Shown one piece after another: positions 41,223 through 51,900 of a stretch of 64,000 nucleotides of DNA. Source of the stretch: Candidatus Purcelliella pentastirinorum (GTDB lineage: Bacteria; Pseudomonadota; Gammaproteobacteria; Enterobacterales; Enterobacteriaceae); contig NZ_CP110496.1 of NCBI RefSeq assembly GCF_028748785.1, positions 124,001-188,000 of the forward strand. Reading direction: 5' to 3'. Position 1 is the stretch's first letter. Each line of letters opens with the position of its first letter. The notes under the pieces are model-generated. The model had not been told where the DNA came from and ran no database searches. It worked only from the letters and a program-made list of their open reading frames with translations. A program made the translations under genes and the position numbers.

Positions 41223-41777
41223 ATGTCAAATGATATTTTGAATAAAGCAGGTAATGATATGAAAAAAAGTTTTTATAAATTTATTAATAGTATTAATAAA
41301 ATCAGAACAGGCAGAGTGTCTACTTCATTATTAGAAAATATATCTGTAGAATATTATGGTAATATTAGTTTATTAAAATATATTTCAAATATCACAGTAG
41401 ATAATAATAATACTTTAAAAATATCAGTGTTTGATTTTAGTATTGTACCGATAGTTTGTAAGGCTATATTAAAATCTAATTTAGGATTAAATCCCAATGT
41501 TGTTGGAAATATTATAAAAATAATATTTCCTTCTTTAACTAAAGAAAGAAAAATATTTTTAAAGAAAATTTTAAATGATGAAGTTGAAAAAACTAAAATA
41601 ATTATTAGAAACATTAGAAGAATTTATAATAATAAATTAAAAAAATTATTAAAAAATAAAAATATAGACATAGGCAATGAAAGAAATAAAAAAAATGATA
41701 TACAAAAATTGACAAATAATTATATTAAAAAAATTCAAGATATTTATATGAAAAAAAAAAGAAATTTAAAATTTTAA
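41223..41777 (+). CDS. frr: Ribosome recycling factor
   Basis: Splits post-termination ribosomes together with EF-G. 184 residues (E. coli 185). IRTGRVSTSLLENISVEYYG, LGLNPNVVGNIIKIIFPSLTKERK and the C-terminal QKLTNNYIKKIQ are family hallmarks. It has one of the best ribosome-binding sites in the window (AAGGGGAT, 8-9 bases before ATG). In E. coli pyrH precedes and dxr follows; here it stands alone, divergent from recC, and is followed by a hairpin. An A10 run lies near the 3' end (41751-41760). Confidence 0.97.
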   Translation: MSNDILNKAGNDMKKSFYKFINSINKIRTGRVSTSLLENISVEYYGNISLLKYISNITVDNNNTLKISVFDFSIVPIVCKAILKSNLGLNPNVVGNIIKIIFPSLTKERKIFLKKILNDEVEKTKIIIRNIRRIYNNKLKKLLKNKNIDIGNERNKKNDIQKLTNNYIKKIQDIYMKKKRNLKF

Positions 41778-41778
41778 T

Positions 41779-41810
41779 AAATTAATATATGCATGTAGAT
41801 ATATTAATTT
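41779..41810. terminator. Hairpin just after frr
   Basis: Arms AAATTAATATA (41779-41789) and TATATTAATTT (41800-41810) pair over 11 bp around a 10-base loop containing GCATG, starting one base after the frr stop. A T-rich stretch follows at some distance. Probably ends the frr transcript, leaving uppS onward with its own promoter. Confidence 0.45.
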
Positions 41811-42037
41811 TAATTATGTTTTTTAATTTATTTTAATTTTAATAATTTTTTATAATAATCATTAAATTTATATTTATTTTATATTAATAAATTTTTTATT
41901 AGTTTATATTTTAATTTACATAAATTGATAATATCAATTATTAAAATAAATTTAAGTTAAATATTTTATAAAAAAAATATTTAGTTTTTTTGCTTAAAAT
42001 ATCATAACATGATGATATTATTTTGGTTAATTTACAT
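41811..42037. other. Spacer at the expected dxr position
   Basis: In E. coli dxr (DXP reductoisomerase) lies between frr and uppS. Here only about 230 bp remain, with two small inverted repeats: arms AATTGAT/ATCAATT at 41923-41939 and arms AATATCAT/ATGATATT at 41998-42019, the latter just before uppS. No Dxr-like peptide is readable in any frame. Confidence 0.5.
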
Positions 42038-42751
42038 ATGATTAAAAAAAATAAAAATATATTGAATCATGTTGCTATTATAATGGATGGTAATGGTAGA
42101 TGGGCTCAAAGAAGGAATAAATCGCGTATATATGGACATAAGAAAGGTGTTAAAGCTGTTTTAAAAGCTATTAATTTTTCTTTATGTAATAAATTAAATG
42201 TTTTAACTTTATATGCTTTTAGTAGTGAAAATTGGCGTAGACCCATACAAGAGATTCTATCTTTAATAAAATTATTTATATGTACATTAAGTTCTAAAAT
42301 TGAATTTATATATAATAATAATATTTGTTTAAAAGTTATTGGCAATTTAAATCAATTAGATTTAAAATTTAAAAATTTAATTTTATATTCAGAGAATTTA
42401 ACTAAATCTAATACTGGTTTGCAATTAAATATTGCTATAAATTATGGTGGTCGTTGGGATATAGTAAAAGTAATTAAAAGAATTGTTTATTTAATTCAAA
42501 TAGGACTACTTAATCCAAATGAAATCAATGAAAATACTGTTTCTTCATTAATTTCTTTAAATCATTTACCTCCTGTAGATTTGTTAATTAGAACTGGAGG
42601 CGAATATCGCTTAAGTAATTTTTTACTTTGGCAAATTGCATATACTGAATTTTATTTTACTAATATTTTATGGCCAGATTTTGATGATAAAATATTTAAA
42701 ATAGCAATAGATGCATATTTTTGTAGAAAGCGTAATTTTGGTGGTTTATAA
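42038..42751 (+). CDS. uppS: Undecaprenyl diphosphate synthase
   Basis: Cis-prenyltransferase that builds the C55 carrier lipid for peptidoglycan. About 237 residues (E. coli 253). VAIIMDGNGRWAQRR with catalytic Asp17, FSSENWRRP, LNIAINYGGRWDIV, DLLIRTGGEYRLSNFLLWQIAYTEFYF and LWPDFDD are present. ATG 42038 is preferred; an in-frame TTG at 42023 would add five residues. Retention implies continued cell-wall synthesis and an isoprenoid supply, although dxr and ispH are missing from their usual places. Directly abuts cdsA. Confidence 0.97.
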   Translation: MIKKNKNILNHVAIIMDGNGRWAQRRNKSRIYGHKKGVKAVLKAINFSLCNKLNVLTLYAFSSENWRRPIQEILSLIKLFICTLSSKIEFIYNNNICLKVIGNLNQLDLKFKNLILYSENLTKSNTGLQLNIAINYGGRWDIVKVIKRIVYLIQIGLLNPNEINENTVSSLISLNHLPPVDLLIRTGGEYRLSNFLLWQIAYTEFYFTNILWPDFDDKIFKIAIDAYFCRKRNFGGL

Positions 42752-43627
42752 ATGTTTAGATTTGAAACAAAAATATTGTTAAATCGTATTATTGTAACTT
42801 TAATATTAGTATCTTTAATATATTTTATTTTATTTTTTTTAACTTTATATAAATTTATATTTTCTATTTTTTTGTTATTTGTTTTATCAATTTATGAATG
42901 GGTAAAAATAAATAAAATTAAATTTTTTTATAAATTTATATTTATTTTTTGTTTTATTATTTTTATTTTTTTTTATAATTTTTTTTTATTGTCTTCATTA
43001 GTTTTTATTAATAATTTTAACAAAATTATTAATTTATTATCATTAACATGGTGTTTATTATCATTTTTTTTGATAATTTATTACCCTAAATCATCTTTGT
43101 TTTGGAAAAATTCTTATTTTTTAAAAATTTTATTTGGTTTTTTAATTTTAGTTCCTTTTTTTTATGATATAATTTTTATTAGGCAATTGTGTTACGAAAA
43201 AAACCATTATTACGGTTCTTATTTATTGTTATATATTTTAATTCCAATATGGGTTTTTGATTCTTCATCTTATATTTTTGGAATGTTATTTGGTATTAAT
43301 AAATTATTTATAAAATTATCTCCTGGCAAAACTTTTGAGGGTTATATATCCGGTGTATTTTTTTTAACATTAATTTTTTTTATATATAAATCTGTAGGAA
43401 TATTAAATATTAGTAATTTATATGTAATAATTATATCTTTTTTAGTATCAGTTTTATCTTTATTTGGTGATTTACAAGAAAGTATGTTTAAAAGAATTGG
43501 TAAAGTTAAAAATAGTGGTAGATTATTTTTTTCTCACGGTGGTATATTAGATCGTATTGATAGTTTAACAATAATATTATCGTTAATTTCTAATTACTTA
43601 TTATTTTTACAGGTACATAAATGTTAA
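42752..43627 (+). CDS. cdsA: Phosphatidate cytidylyltransferase
   Basis: Makes CDP-diacylglycerol, the precursor of all phospholipids. 291 residues (E. coli 285). A multi-spanning membrane protein with about eight hydrophobic segments. The signature is intact: WVFDSSSYIFG, SPGKTFEGYISG, FGDLQESMFKRIGKVKNSG and SHGGILDRIDSL. Abuts uppS and overlaps rseP by 7 bp. Together with accA and fabZ it shows that this bacterium makes its own phospholipids. Confidence 0.95.
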   Translation: MFRFETKILLNRIIVTLILVSLIYFILFFLTLYKFIFSIFLLFVLSIYEWVKINKIKFFYKFIFIFCFIIFIFFYNFFLLSSLVFINNFNKIINLLSLTWCLLSFFLIIYYPKSSLFWKNSYFLKILFGFLILVPFFYDIIFIRQLCYEKNHYYGSYLLLYILIPIWVFDSSSYIFGMLFGINKLFIKLSPGKTFEGYISGVFFLTLIFFIYKSVGILNISNLYVIIISFLVSVLSLFGDLQESMFKRIGKVKNSGRLFFSHGGILDRIDSLTIILSLISNYLLFLQVHKC

Positions 43628-44967
43628 ATTTGATATGGAATTTTTCTTTTTTTATCATTACCTTGGGAATTTTAGTCACCATCCATGAATTAGGTCATTT
43701 TTTGGTAGCAAGATTTTATAATATTGGAATAAAAAAATTTTCTATTGGTTTTGGTAAAGTCTTATGGAGCAGAAAAGATAGATACGGTACTAAATTTTCT
43801 ATAGGCATTATTCCTTTAGGTGGGTATGTAAAAATATTAGAAAAAGATGATAAATGTTCAAGAATAATTATAAAAAAAAGGGTTTTTAGTGAACAAAGTA
43901 TATTTAAAAGAAGTTTAATTATATTTTCTGGTTCTTTTGCAAATTTTTTGTTATCAACATTTTTATATTGTATAATATATATACATGGTTCGTATAATGT
44001 TCGTCCAATAATAAGTAATGTTATAACTAATTCTATAGCTGATCAATTAAATATAGTTCCTGGTATGATTATAAAATCTGTTAATGGTATTAATACACCT
44101 GATTGGAATTCTGTTCGTATGATGTTTATACGTGATATGAATAATAAATCATTAGATTTATGTGTTTATAAAATTTATGATGCCAATTGTATCATTAAAC
44201 ATATTAGTTTAAATAAACTTAATTTTGATTATCATTATGACCCATTTTTATATTTAGGTATTGTTGAACCTAATTTTAATTTTAGTAATACAATTTCATA
44301 TATAGAATCTGGTTCTGTAGCTGAATTATTGGAATTACGTATAGGAGATATATTATATGAGGTAAATAATATAAGAGTTACAGGATTAATGGATTTTATT
44401 AGTAAAATAATTTGTAATAAAAATAATTTAATTAAATTAATCATAATACGTGATAATGTAAAGCATATATTTAATTTTCCATTTAAATTAATAAAAAATA
44501 ATAAATTTAAAAATTTTTTAGGTATTTATACTAAAAAAAATGTATTATCTAATAATTACAAAGTAGTTAACAAATATAATATATTTGTTTCTATTAAAAA
44601 ATCAATTTTAAATACAATTTGTATTGTACGGTTAACTGTTAATTTATTATTAAAAACTGTATTTGGTGAGTTTAAAATAAGTAATTTAAGTGGTCCAATT
44701 TTTATTGCTAAAAGTTCTGGAGTATCGGCTAGATATGGAATTATTTATTATTTGAAATTTCTTGCTTTGATTAGTATCAATATAGGAGTTATTAATTTAT
44801 TTCCAATGCCAATATTGGATGGAGGATATTTATTATTTCTTTTAATTGAAAAAATAAAAGGAAAACCATTATCTAAAAAATTTCATTCTTATAGTTATCG
44901 TATAAGTTCAATTTTATTAATCGTTTTAATGATTATTGCGTTATTTAATGATTTATCTCATTTTTAA
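43621..44967 (+). CDS. rseP: Site-2 zinc metalloprotease RseP
   Basis: Inner-membrane intramembrane protease; in E. coli it cleaves RseA to release sigma-E and removes spent signal peptides. 448 residues (E. coli 450). Zinc motif HELGH at residues 22-26, the central PDZ segments (NIVPGMIIKSVNG; LELRIGDILYEVNN), and the C-terminal NLFPMPILDGGYLL with the third metal ligand Asp. RseA and sigma-E are not in the window, so signal-peptide clearance may be its remaining job. Ends 34 bp before bamA. Confidence 0.97.
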   Translation: MLNLIWNFSFFIITLGILVTIHELGHFLVARFYNIGIKKFSIGFGKVLWSRKDRYGTKFSIGIIPLGGYVKILEKDDKCSRIIIKKRVFSEQSIFKRSLIIFSGSFANFLLSTFLYCIIYIHGSYNVRPIISNVITNSIADQLNIVPGMIIKSVNGINTPDWNSVRMMFIRDMNNKSLDLCVYKIYDANCIIKHISLNKLNFDYHYDPFLYLGIVEPNFNFSNTISYIESGSVAELLELRIGDILYEVNNIRVTGLMDFISKIICNKNNLIKLIIIRDNVKHIFNFPFKLIKNNKFKNFLGIYTKKNVLSNNYKVVNKYNIFVSIKKSILNTICIVRLTVNLLLKTVFGEFKISNLSGPIFIAKSSGVSARYGIIYYLKFLALISINIGVINLFPMPILDGGYLLFLLIEKIKGKPLSKKFHSYSYRISSILLIVLMIIALFNDLSHF

Positions 44968-45001
44968 TTTTTTGCTTTAATATTTATTTTTTAAGATTTA
45001 A

Positions 45002-47413
45002 ATGAAAATATTAATTAATAGATTATTTATAATAATTTTATTTTTTTGTTTTAATGTCCATAGTATGAATACTTTTTCAATAAAAAATATATATGTACAT
45101 GGATTAAAGAATTTTACTTTTCATAATATTATATCAGAAGCCTTTTTTATAAAGAAAAAAAAAATTTCTAATGAAGATATTAGTAATTTTATTAAATTAT
45201 TATATCATACAGGTAATTTTAATAAAATAAAGGTATTTCGTGATAAATATGATTTAATTATTAAAGTCAAAGAGAAGCCTATAATTTCAAGTATTTGTGT
45301 TACAGGTAATAAATTTATTAATTATAAATTATTAAAAAATAGTATGTATTTACATAATATAATTATAGGAAGGCCCCTAGATTGTTTTTCGCTTTTAACT
45401 TTTGAAAAAACATTAAATAATTTTTACAATAAAATTGGTAGATATAAAACAAAAATAAAATTTTTTATTACCCCATTGGATAATAATAAAATTGATTTAA
45501 AATTAATAATAATTGAGTCTAATTTAATCAATATTAAACGAATAAATATATTAGGAAATAATAATTATTCATTAAAACATCTTATTTATGTATGTGGAAT
45601 AAAAAAATCATTTTTGGGATTTGATTTATTTTATAAAAATAATTATAAAAAAGAAAATTTTATGATTGCACTTCAGAAATTACATGATTTTTATTTAAGT
45701 CATGGATATATTTGTTTTAAAATTAATTCTACTCAATTAAATTTATCCAGAAATAATAAAAATATTTATATAACTATAAACATACATGAAGGTGAAAAAT
45801 ATAAAATTTCAAATATATTTATAAATAATGATTTTGAGCATCCTTGTAATTTAAATAATTTGATATCAATTAAAATTAATGATATTTATAATTTTTCTAA
45901 AATTATGTCCATTGTGGTTAATATAAAAAAATTATTATCTCGTTTTGGTTATATTAATCCCTTTATAGATATAAAAACAAAAATTAATTATAAAAATAAA
46001 ACTGTAAAATTATATTTTAATATAGATAATGGGAAACGTTTTTATGTTGAAAGAATATCTTTTACAGGAAATTTTATTTCTAGAGATTCTATGTTGAGAT
46101 CTGAAATAAAACAAATGGAAAATTCTTTATTTAATATAGATTTAATTAATGTTGGAATATCTAATTTAGAACGTACTGGGTATTTTAAAAATGTTAATGT
46201 ATATATTAAAAATTTATCTTCTTCAAAAAATAAAGTAAATGTTGTATATAAAATACAAGAATTAAATACTGGATCATTTAATATTGGAGTGGGTTATAAT
46301 CATGATGGAGGAGTAAATTTTAAATTTTCATTAAATAAGAATAATTGGTTAGGTGTTGGTGATAATTTAAGTTTAAGTATTATTAAAAATAATCGTCAAA
46401 ATTATGGTAAATTGGAATTTACTAGTTTGCATTTTATAATTGATAGGATTAATTTATCAAGTAATATTATTTATAATAATTCTATACCAGAAGATAATTT
46501 ATATTTCTTCAATTATTTTAAAAAAAGTTATTTATTTAATAATATATTAAATTTTAATTTAAATAATCAAAATAGTTTTGGATTGGGTTTAGGATATACT
46601 TATGATAATTTATTAAATATTAAACCTCAAGTTGTTGTATGGAGATATTTAAAATCCATAGGTAAAAAATTGAATTATTTACACAAGCAAAATTTAATAT
46701 CTAATGATTTTATTTTTGATTATAATTTTATTTTTGATAATTTAAATAAACAAGTTTATCCTATATTTGGCAGTTATAATAAATTAGATACTAAAATAAC
46801 TATACCAGGTTCGAAAAATAATTACTTTCAAATAGTTTTTGATAGTTATAAATATTTACCTATAGATAAATATTTTAAATGGATATTATCCAATCATATT
46901 TTTTTAGGATATGGTCATGGTATAGGTAAAAAAGAAATTCCGTTTTATCAAAATTTTTATGCCGGAGGTGTTGATACAATAAGAGGTTTTGTTTATAATG
47001 ATGTTGGTCCTAAAGCAGTTTATTATAAACCATTATTTAAAAATAATGGTTCAAATAAATATTCTTTTTTAAAATCTAATGATGTTATAGGGGGTAATTC
47101 TATAATAGTTACAAATACAGAATTAATTTTACCTAATTTTTTTATTAGTAATAATTATACTAGAAATATTCGTTATTCATTATTTTTAGATTCTGGAATA
47201 GTGTTAGATACAAATTGGGATAATACAAATAATTTTTATTTATCAGGTATACCTGATTATAGTGATTTATATAATATCAGAATATCTAGTGGTATTTCAT
47301 TTAAATGGATATCACCAATAGGTCCTTTAACATTTTCGTACGCCATACCTATTAAAACTAGTTTGATGGATAAATTAGAAAAGTTTCAATTTAGTATGGG
47401 TAAAATATGGTAA
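45002..47413 (+). CDS. bamA: Outer-membrane protein assembly factor BamA
   Basis: Essential Omp85 barrel that inserts outer-membrane proteins. 803 residues (E. coli 810). Signal peptide of about 20 residues (KILINRLFIIILFFCFNVHS), five POTRA domains (from about residue 25 to 420), then a 16-strand barrel with the Omp85 motif GGVDTIRGF and GPKAVYY. It ends in a C-terminal aromatic-containing strand (FQFSMGKIW), close to the E. coli FQFNIGKTW. Retention proves a proteinaceous outer membrane. Clients are fed by SurA and Skp, both encoded in this window. Confidence 0.98.
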   Translation: MKILINRLFIIILFFCFNVHSMNTFSIKNIYVHGLKNFTFHNIISEAFFIKKKKISNEDISNFIKLLYHTGNFNKIKVFRDKYDLIIKVKEKPIISSICVTGNKFINYKLLKNSMYLHNIIIGRPLDCFSLLTFEKTLNNFYNKIGRYKTKIKFFITPLDNNKIDLKLIIIESNLINIKRINILGNNNYSLKHLIYVCGIKKSFLGFDLFYKNNYKKENFMIALQKLHDFYLSHGYICFKINSTQLNLSRNNKNIYITINIHEGEKYKISNIFINNDFEHPCNLNNLISIKINDIYNFSKIMSIVVNIKKLLSRFGYINPFIDIKTKINYKNKTVKLYFNIDNGKRFYVERISFTGNFISRDSMLRSEIKQMENSLFNIDLINVGISNLERTGYFKNVNVYIKNLSSSKNKVNVVYKIQELNTGSFNIGVGYNHDGGVNFKFSLNKNNWLGVGDNLSLSIIKNNRQNYGKLEFTSLHFIIDRINLSSNIIYNNSIPEDNLYFFNYFKKSYLFNNILNFNLNNQNSFGLGLGYTYDNLLNIKPQVVVWRYLKSIGKKLNYLHKQNLISNDFIFDYNFIFDNLNKQVYPIFGSYNKLDTKITIPGSKNNYFQIVFDSYKYLPIDKYFKWILSNHIFLGYGHGIGKKEIPFYQNFYAGGVDTIRGFVYNDVGPKAVYYKPLFKNNGSNKYSFLKSNDVIGGNSIIVTNTELILPNFFISNNYTRNIRYSLFLDSGIVLDTNWDNTNNFYLSGIPDYSDLYNIRISSGISFKWISPIGPLTFSYAIPIKTSLMDKLEKFQFSMGKIW

Positions 47414-47472
47414 AGTATTTTATTAAATTTAAGTTAATTAAAATTCTAATTTTTTTTACTTTAGGAGAGTAA

Positions 47473-47970
47473 ATGAAATATTTTATTCGTGTTTTATTTT
47501 TTTTATTTTTTTTGTTTTTTTATGAAAATGTATTTTCATTTGATAAAATTGCTATAGTAAATATTAATAATGTTTTCGATAATTTATCAAAATTTTATGG
47601 AATAGAAAAAATTTTAAATAAAGAATTTAACCAAAGAGCTATAAGCTTGCAAGAACAAGAATTGAAATTACAATATAAAATTAATGCTTTTCAACGTAAT
47701 AAATTGACAATGCAACCTAATATGATAAAAAAAATTGAAAAAGAAATTAATAATGAACATAATAAATTTTTATTGAAAGCAAAGAATTTTGAAGAAGACA
47801 ATAAAAGTAGACAATTAGAAGAACGTAATAAAATTTTAAGGAAAATAAAAGATATTGTTAGTAAAATAGCAATAATTAAAGGCTATAATTTAATAATTGA
47901 TTCTAATGTAGTAATATATTCTAGTAATATCAAAAATATAACTGATGAAATTTTAAAACAAATAAAATAA
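47473..47970 (+). CDS. skp: Periplasmic chaperone Skp (OmpH)
   Basis: Jellyfish-shaped trimeric holdase that keeps unfolded outer-membrane proteins soluble. 165 residues (E. coli 161). N-terminal signal peptide (MKYFIRVLFFLFFLFFYENVFS), the DKIAIVNI first strand, then about 90 residues of charged heptad-like helix (the tentacles), and a C-terminal GYNLIIDSNVVIYS strand. It follows bamA as in E. coli and has AGGAGAG upstream. lpxD, which follows in E. coli, is gone. Confidence 0.94.
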   Translation: MKYFIRVLFFLFFLFFYENVFSFDKIAIVNINNVFDNLSKFYGIEKILNKEFNQRAISLQEQELKLQYKINAFQRNKLTMQPNMIKKIEKEINNEHNKFLLKAKNFEEDNKSRQLEERNKILRKIKDIVSKIAIIKGYNLIIDSNVVIYSSNIKNITDEILKQIK

Positions 47971-48397
47971 TTTTATGTACTAATTTAATTATTATATAAA
48001 AAATAATTATGTTACAATAATATTGTAATATATTTAATATTATTATCTTTTTAGTTGTATTTTTAATTTTGTTAAACAATGTTTTATATAAAAAATAATA
48101 ATTAAATAAATATTAATAAACTATTTTAATTTATTAAGAATTACATTTTTCTATATAAATTATATGTTTCATTAATTATTAAATAAATTGATTATTTTAA
48201 AATTATTTGTAAATTCATATTTGAATTATTGTTATGTATTATTTAAATTTGAGTTTAGTTTTATTAATTAAATTTATTTAAGTAATCATTTTTTATGATA
48301 AATTGTAATGCTTTATATTTTTATATTGCACAGAGGTAGAAGTATTTTAAAATAAAATATTATTTAAAATTAAACTTTCTAATAATAGGAAAATGTT
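47971..48397. other. 427-bp gene-free spacer at the expected lpxD position
   Basis: No LpxD-like hexapeptide repeat pattern or other reading frame is readable. The spacer opens with TTTATGTACTAA (47972-47983), which recurs just after fabZ. It ends with AGGAAAA, the ribosome-binding site of fabZ. Confidence 0.5.
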
Positions 48398-48859
48398 TTG
48401 AGTACTAAAATTCATGATTTGAATATTGAAGAAATTTTAAAATTATTACCTCATCGTTATCCATTTTTGTTAATAGATCGTATTATTTACATAATCCCTC
48501 ATATGTCTTTAAAAGGAATTAAAAATGTTTCTTTTAATGAACCATTTTTTCAAGGGCATTTTCCTAGTAAAAAGATATTTCCTGGAGTATTAATTTTAGA
48601 AACTATGGCTCAAGCAACAGGTATTTTAGCATTTAAAAGTTTAGGGGAATTAAAAGTGGGAGAATTATATTATTTTGCTGGTGTTGATAATGCTAGATTT
48701 AAATGCCCTGTTGTGCCTGGAGATCAATTGATAATTAAAGTTTATTTTGATAAAACCCGTTGTGGTTTAACTAAATTTAAGGGTATTGCTTATGTAAAAA
48801 ATAAAGTTGTTTGTGAAGCGGATATTATGTGTTCACGAAGTAAATAATTTATGTACTAA
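47972..48859. repeat. 12-bp direct repeat bracketing fabZ
   Basis: TTTATGTACTAA is found at 47972-47983, just after the skp stop, and at 48848-48859, directly after the fabZ stop. With one indel the similarity extends a few bases upstream over the stop codons (AATAATTT). The repeats lie exactly where lpxD and lpxA-lpxB-rnhB are missing. Confidence 0.55.
48398..48847 (+). CDS. fabZ: 3-hydroxyacyl-ACP dehydratase FabZ
   Basis: Dehydration step of fatty-acid elongation. 149 residues (E. coli 151). Hotdog fold with catalytic His54 in FFQGHFP and Glu68 in [13 protein letters not shown], both at the E. coli numbers. The start codon is TTG: it gives [21 protein letters not shown], aligning residue for residue with E. 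coli FabZ, which also begins with TTG, and AGGAAAA stands just upstream. The gene survives alone between the positions of lpxD and lpxA, so the fatty-acid role was kept when lipid A synthesis was lost. Confidence 0.97.
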   Translation: MSTKIHDLNIEEILKLLPHRYPFLLIDRIIYIIPHMSLKGIKNVSFNEPFFQGHFPSKKIFPGVLILETMAQATGILAFKSLGELKVGELYYFAGVDNARFKCPVVPGDQLIIKVYFDKTRCGLTKFKGIAYVKNKVVCEADIMCSRSK

Positions 48860-48932
48860 ATCGATTATATTATATTTATTTATTAATAATTTTTTTAATA
48901 TTGTTAATAATTAATTTTATCAATTAAAATAT

Positions 48933-51900
48933 ATGTTTAATTCTAAATTTGTACACCTAAGTGTTCATACTGATTATTCTATAGTAGATGGATTAATTAA
49001 AATAAATTGCCTTATAAATAAAATTTTAACTTTACGTATGTCAGCTGTTGCAGTTACTGATTTTAATAATATTTTTAGTTTAGTAAAATTTTACAATTTA
49101 TCTCATAAAAAAGGTATTAAACCAATAATAGGTGCTGATTTTATAATTACATCCCTAACAAATAAAATTAGTAAATTAACTATTTTAGCAAAAAATAATA
49201 TAGGTTACAGAAATTTAATATTTTTAATATCTTTAGCATATAAAAATAGAATAAATAATTTAATACCTTCAATTACTTATGAATTATTAATTAAATATAG
49301 AATTGGATTAATAATATTATCTGGAGGTTTACATGGTGATGTAGGTAGATCATTATTATCTAATAATAAAATGTTAATTAAAAAAAATATTAATTTTTAC
49401 AAGAAACATTTTAATAATAATTATTATTTAGAATTATCAAGAATTGAAAAGGTGAATGAAGAAAGTTATATTAATTTAGCAATGGATTTATCATACAAAG
49501 AAAATATACCAGTAGTTGCAACTAATGAAGTTCGTTTTTTAAAAAAAGATGATTTTTATATACATGAAATTAGAGTGGCTATTAATAATGGATACAAATT
49601 AAATGATTTAAAATATTCTTCTAAATATAGTAATTTACAATATCTTCGTAGTGAACAAGAAATGTGTAAATTATTTATTGATATTCCTGAAGCATTAGTA
49701 AATACTATTGAAATATCTAAAAGGTGTAATGTTTTTTTAGATTGGAATGAATATCATTTACCCAAATTCAAATTAAAAAATATTAGTGAGGAAGATTATT
49801 TATTTTTACAAGCCAATAAAGGAATGAAAGAACGATTATTGTTTTTGTGTTCTAAGAAAAATAAAAAAGATATTGTACATAAGATTTATTATAAAAGATT
49901 ATATCATGAATTAAATATAATAAAGCAAGTAGGTTTTTCTGGGTATTTTTTGATAGTTATGGAATTTGTTAAATGGGCAAAATCTAATTTTATTTCTGTT
50001 GGTCCTGGTAGAGGTTCAGGTGCTAGTTCTTTAGTTGCTTATGCATTAGGGATTACAGATATTAATCCATTAGATTTTAATTTAATTTTTGAACGTTTTT
50101 TAAATTGTGAAAAAATTTCTTTACCTGATTTCGATATTGATTTTTGTATGGACAAAAGAGATTTGATTATTGAACATGTTATTAAGAAATATGGTTATAG
50201 TAATGTATCACAAATTATTACTTTTGGAACAATGACAGCTAAAGTTGTTATACGTGATGTAGGACGTGTACTTGGTTACCCATATGGATTAGTAAATAAA
50301 ATTTCCAAATTGATTCCATTTAATTATGGTATTACTATAAATAATGCTCTTCTTTTATCTCCTCAGTTATTAATATATTATAAAACCGATAATTCTATTA
50401 AAAAATTAATAAATCTTTCAATTAGATTAGAAGGTATTATACGCAATGTAGGTAAACATGCTGGGGGGGTTGTAATATCACCTACAAAAATAACTAATTT
50501 TTTACCTTTGTATTATGATAAGGATTCTAAAAATTCTTTGACACAATTTGATAAAAATGATATTGAACGTATTGGTTTAATAAAATTTGATTTTTTAGGA
50601 TTACGTACACTTACTATTATTGATAATACTTTAAAAATAATTAATATTAAAAGAAAAAAAATAGGAAAGGAAATAATTGATATTAATAATATAACCTTAA
50701 ATGATAAAAAAAGTTTTCTTCTTTTAAAAACAGCTAACACAACTGCTGTATTTCAACTTGAATCTTATGGTATTAAAACATTAATTAAACGATTACAACC
50801 TGATACATTTGAAGAATTGATTGCATTAATAGCATTATATAGACCTGGCCCTCTTCAATCCGGAATGGTTGATAATTTTATAAATAGAAAACATGGTAAG
50901 GAATTAATAGCATATCCTGATAAAATTTGGCAACATAAATTATTAAAACCTATATTAGAATCTACATACGGTATTATTCTTTACCAAGAACAAGTTATGC
51001 AAATATCACAAATTTTATCCGATTATAGTTTAGGTCAAGCCGATATATTGAGAAGTGCTATGACTAAAAAGAAAAAAAATGTTATGTTAAAACAAAGAAT
51101 TTTATTTAAAAATGGTGCAATAAAAAAGGGTATTAATGCTAATTTAGCAATGAAAATATTTGATTTGATGGAAAAATTTGCTGCATATGGATTTAATAAA
51201 TCACATTCTGTTGCATATGCATTAATATCTTATAGGACATTATGGCTTAAAGCTAATTATCCTGTTGAATTTTTAGTATCTGTATTAAACACCGAAATTA
51301 ATAATACCACTAAATTATCGTTTTTAATTAATGAATGTAAATATTTGCAAATAAATATTTGTAGCCCTAATGTAAATCTTAGTATGTACAATTTTTTTAT
51401 CGATGAATGTGGAAGTATTGTTTATGGATTAGGAGCAATTAAGGGTTTGAATAAAGATCTTATATATTTAATTATAAATAATAGAATAAAAAATGGTAAT
51501 TATGACAGTTTGTTAAATTTTTGTATACGAATAAAAAGTAAGAAATTAAATATTAGTATGTTAAAAAAACTAATTTTTTCAGGTGCTTTAGATACAATAG
51601 GTACATCTAGATATAATTTATTAAAAGATTTAGAAAATTCTTTTAAAATAACTGAACAATATTTAAGTTCTAAATCTGTTGGTCAAATGGATATGTTTAA
51701 TCTTTTGAAAGATAAACTATCATATACTAATTTTTTTAATACAAAATATTTATTAAATTGGTCGGAAGAGTATGAATCAAACAAAGAAAAAGAATCTCTA
51801 GGTTTTTATTTAACAAAACATCCTATTATAAAATATTTAAAAGAAATGCGTAAATATACTAATAGTAATAATACATTAAAAGATTTATTATCTATAGATA

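Noticed and set aside
47971..48397. lpxD pseudogene in the spacer
   Set aside because: No hexapeptide-repeat or other LpxD-like translation is readable in any frame.
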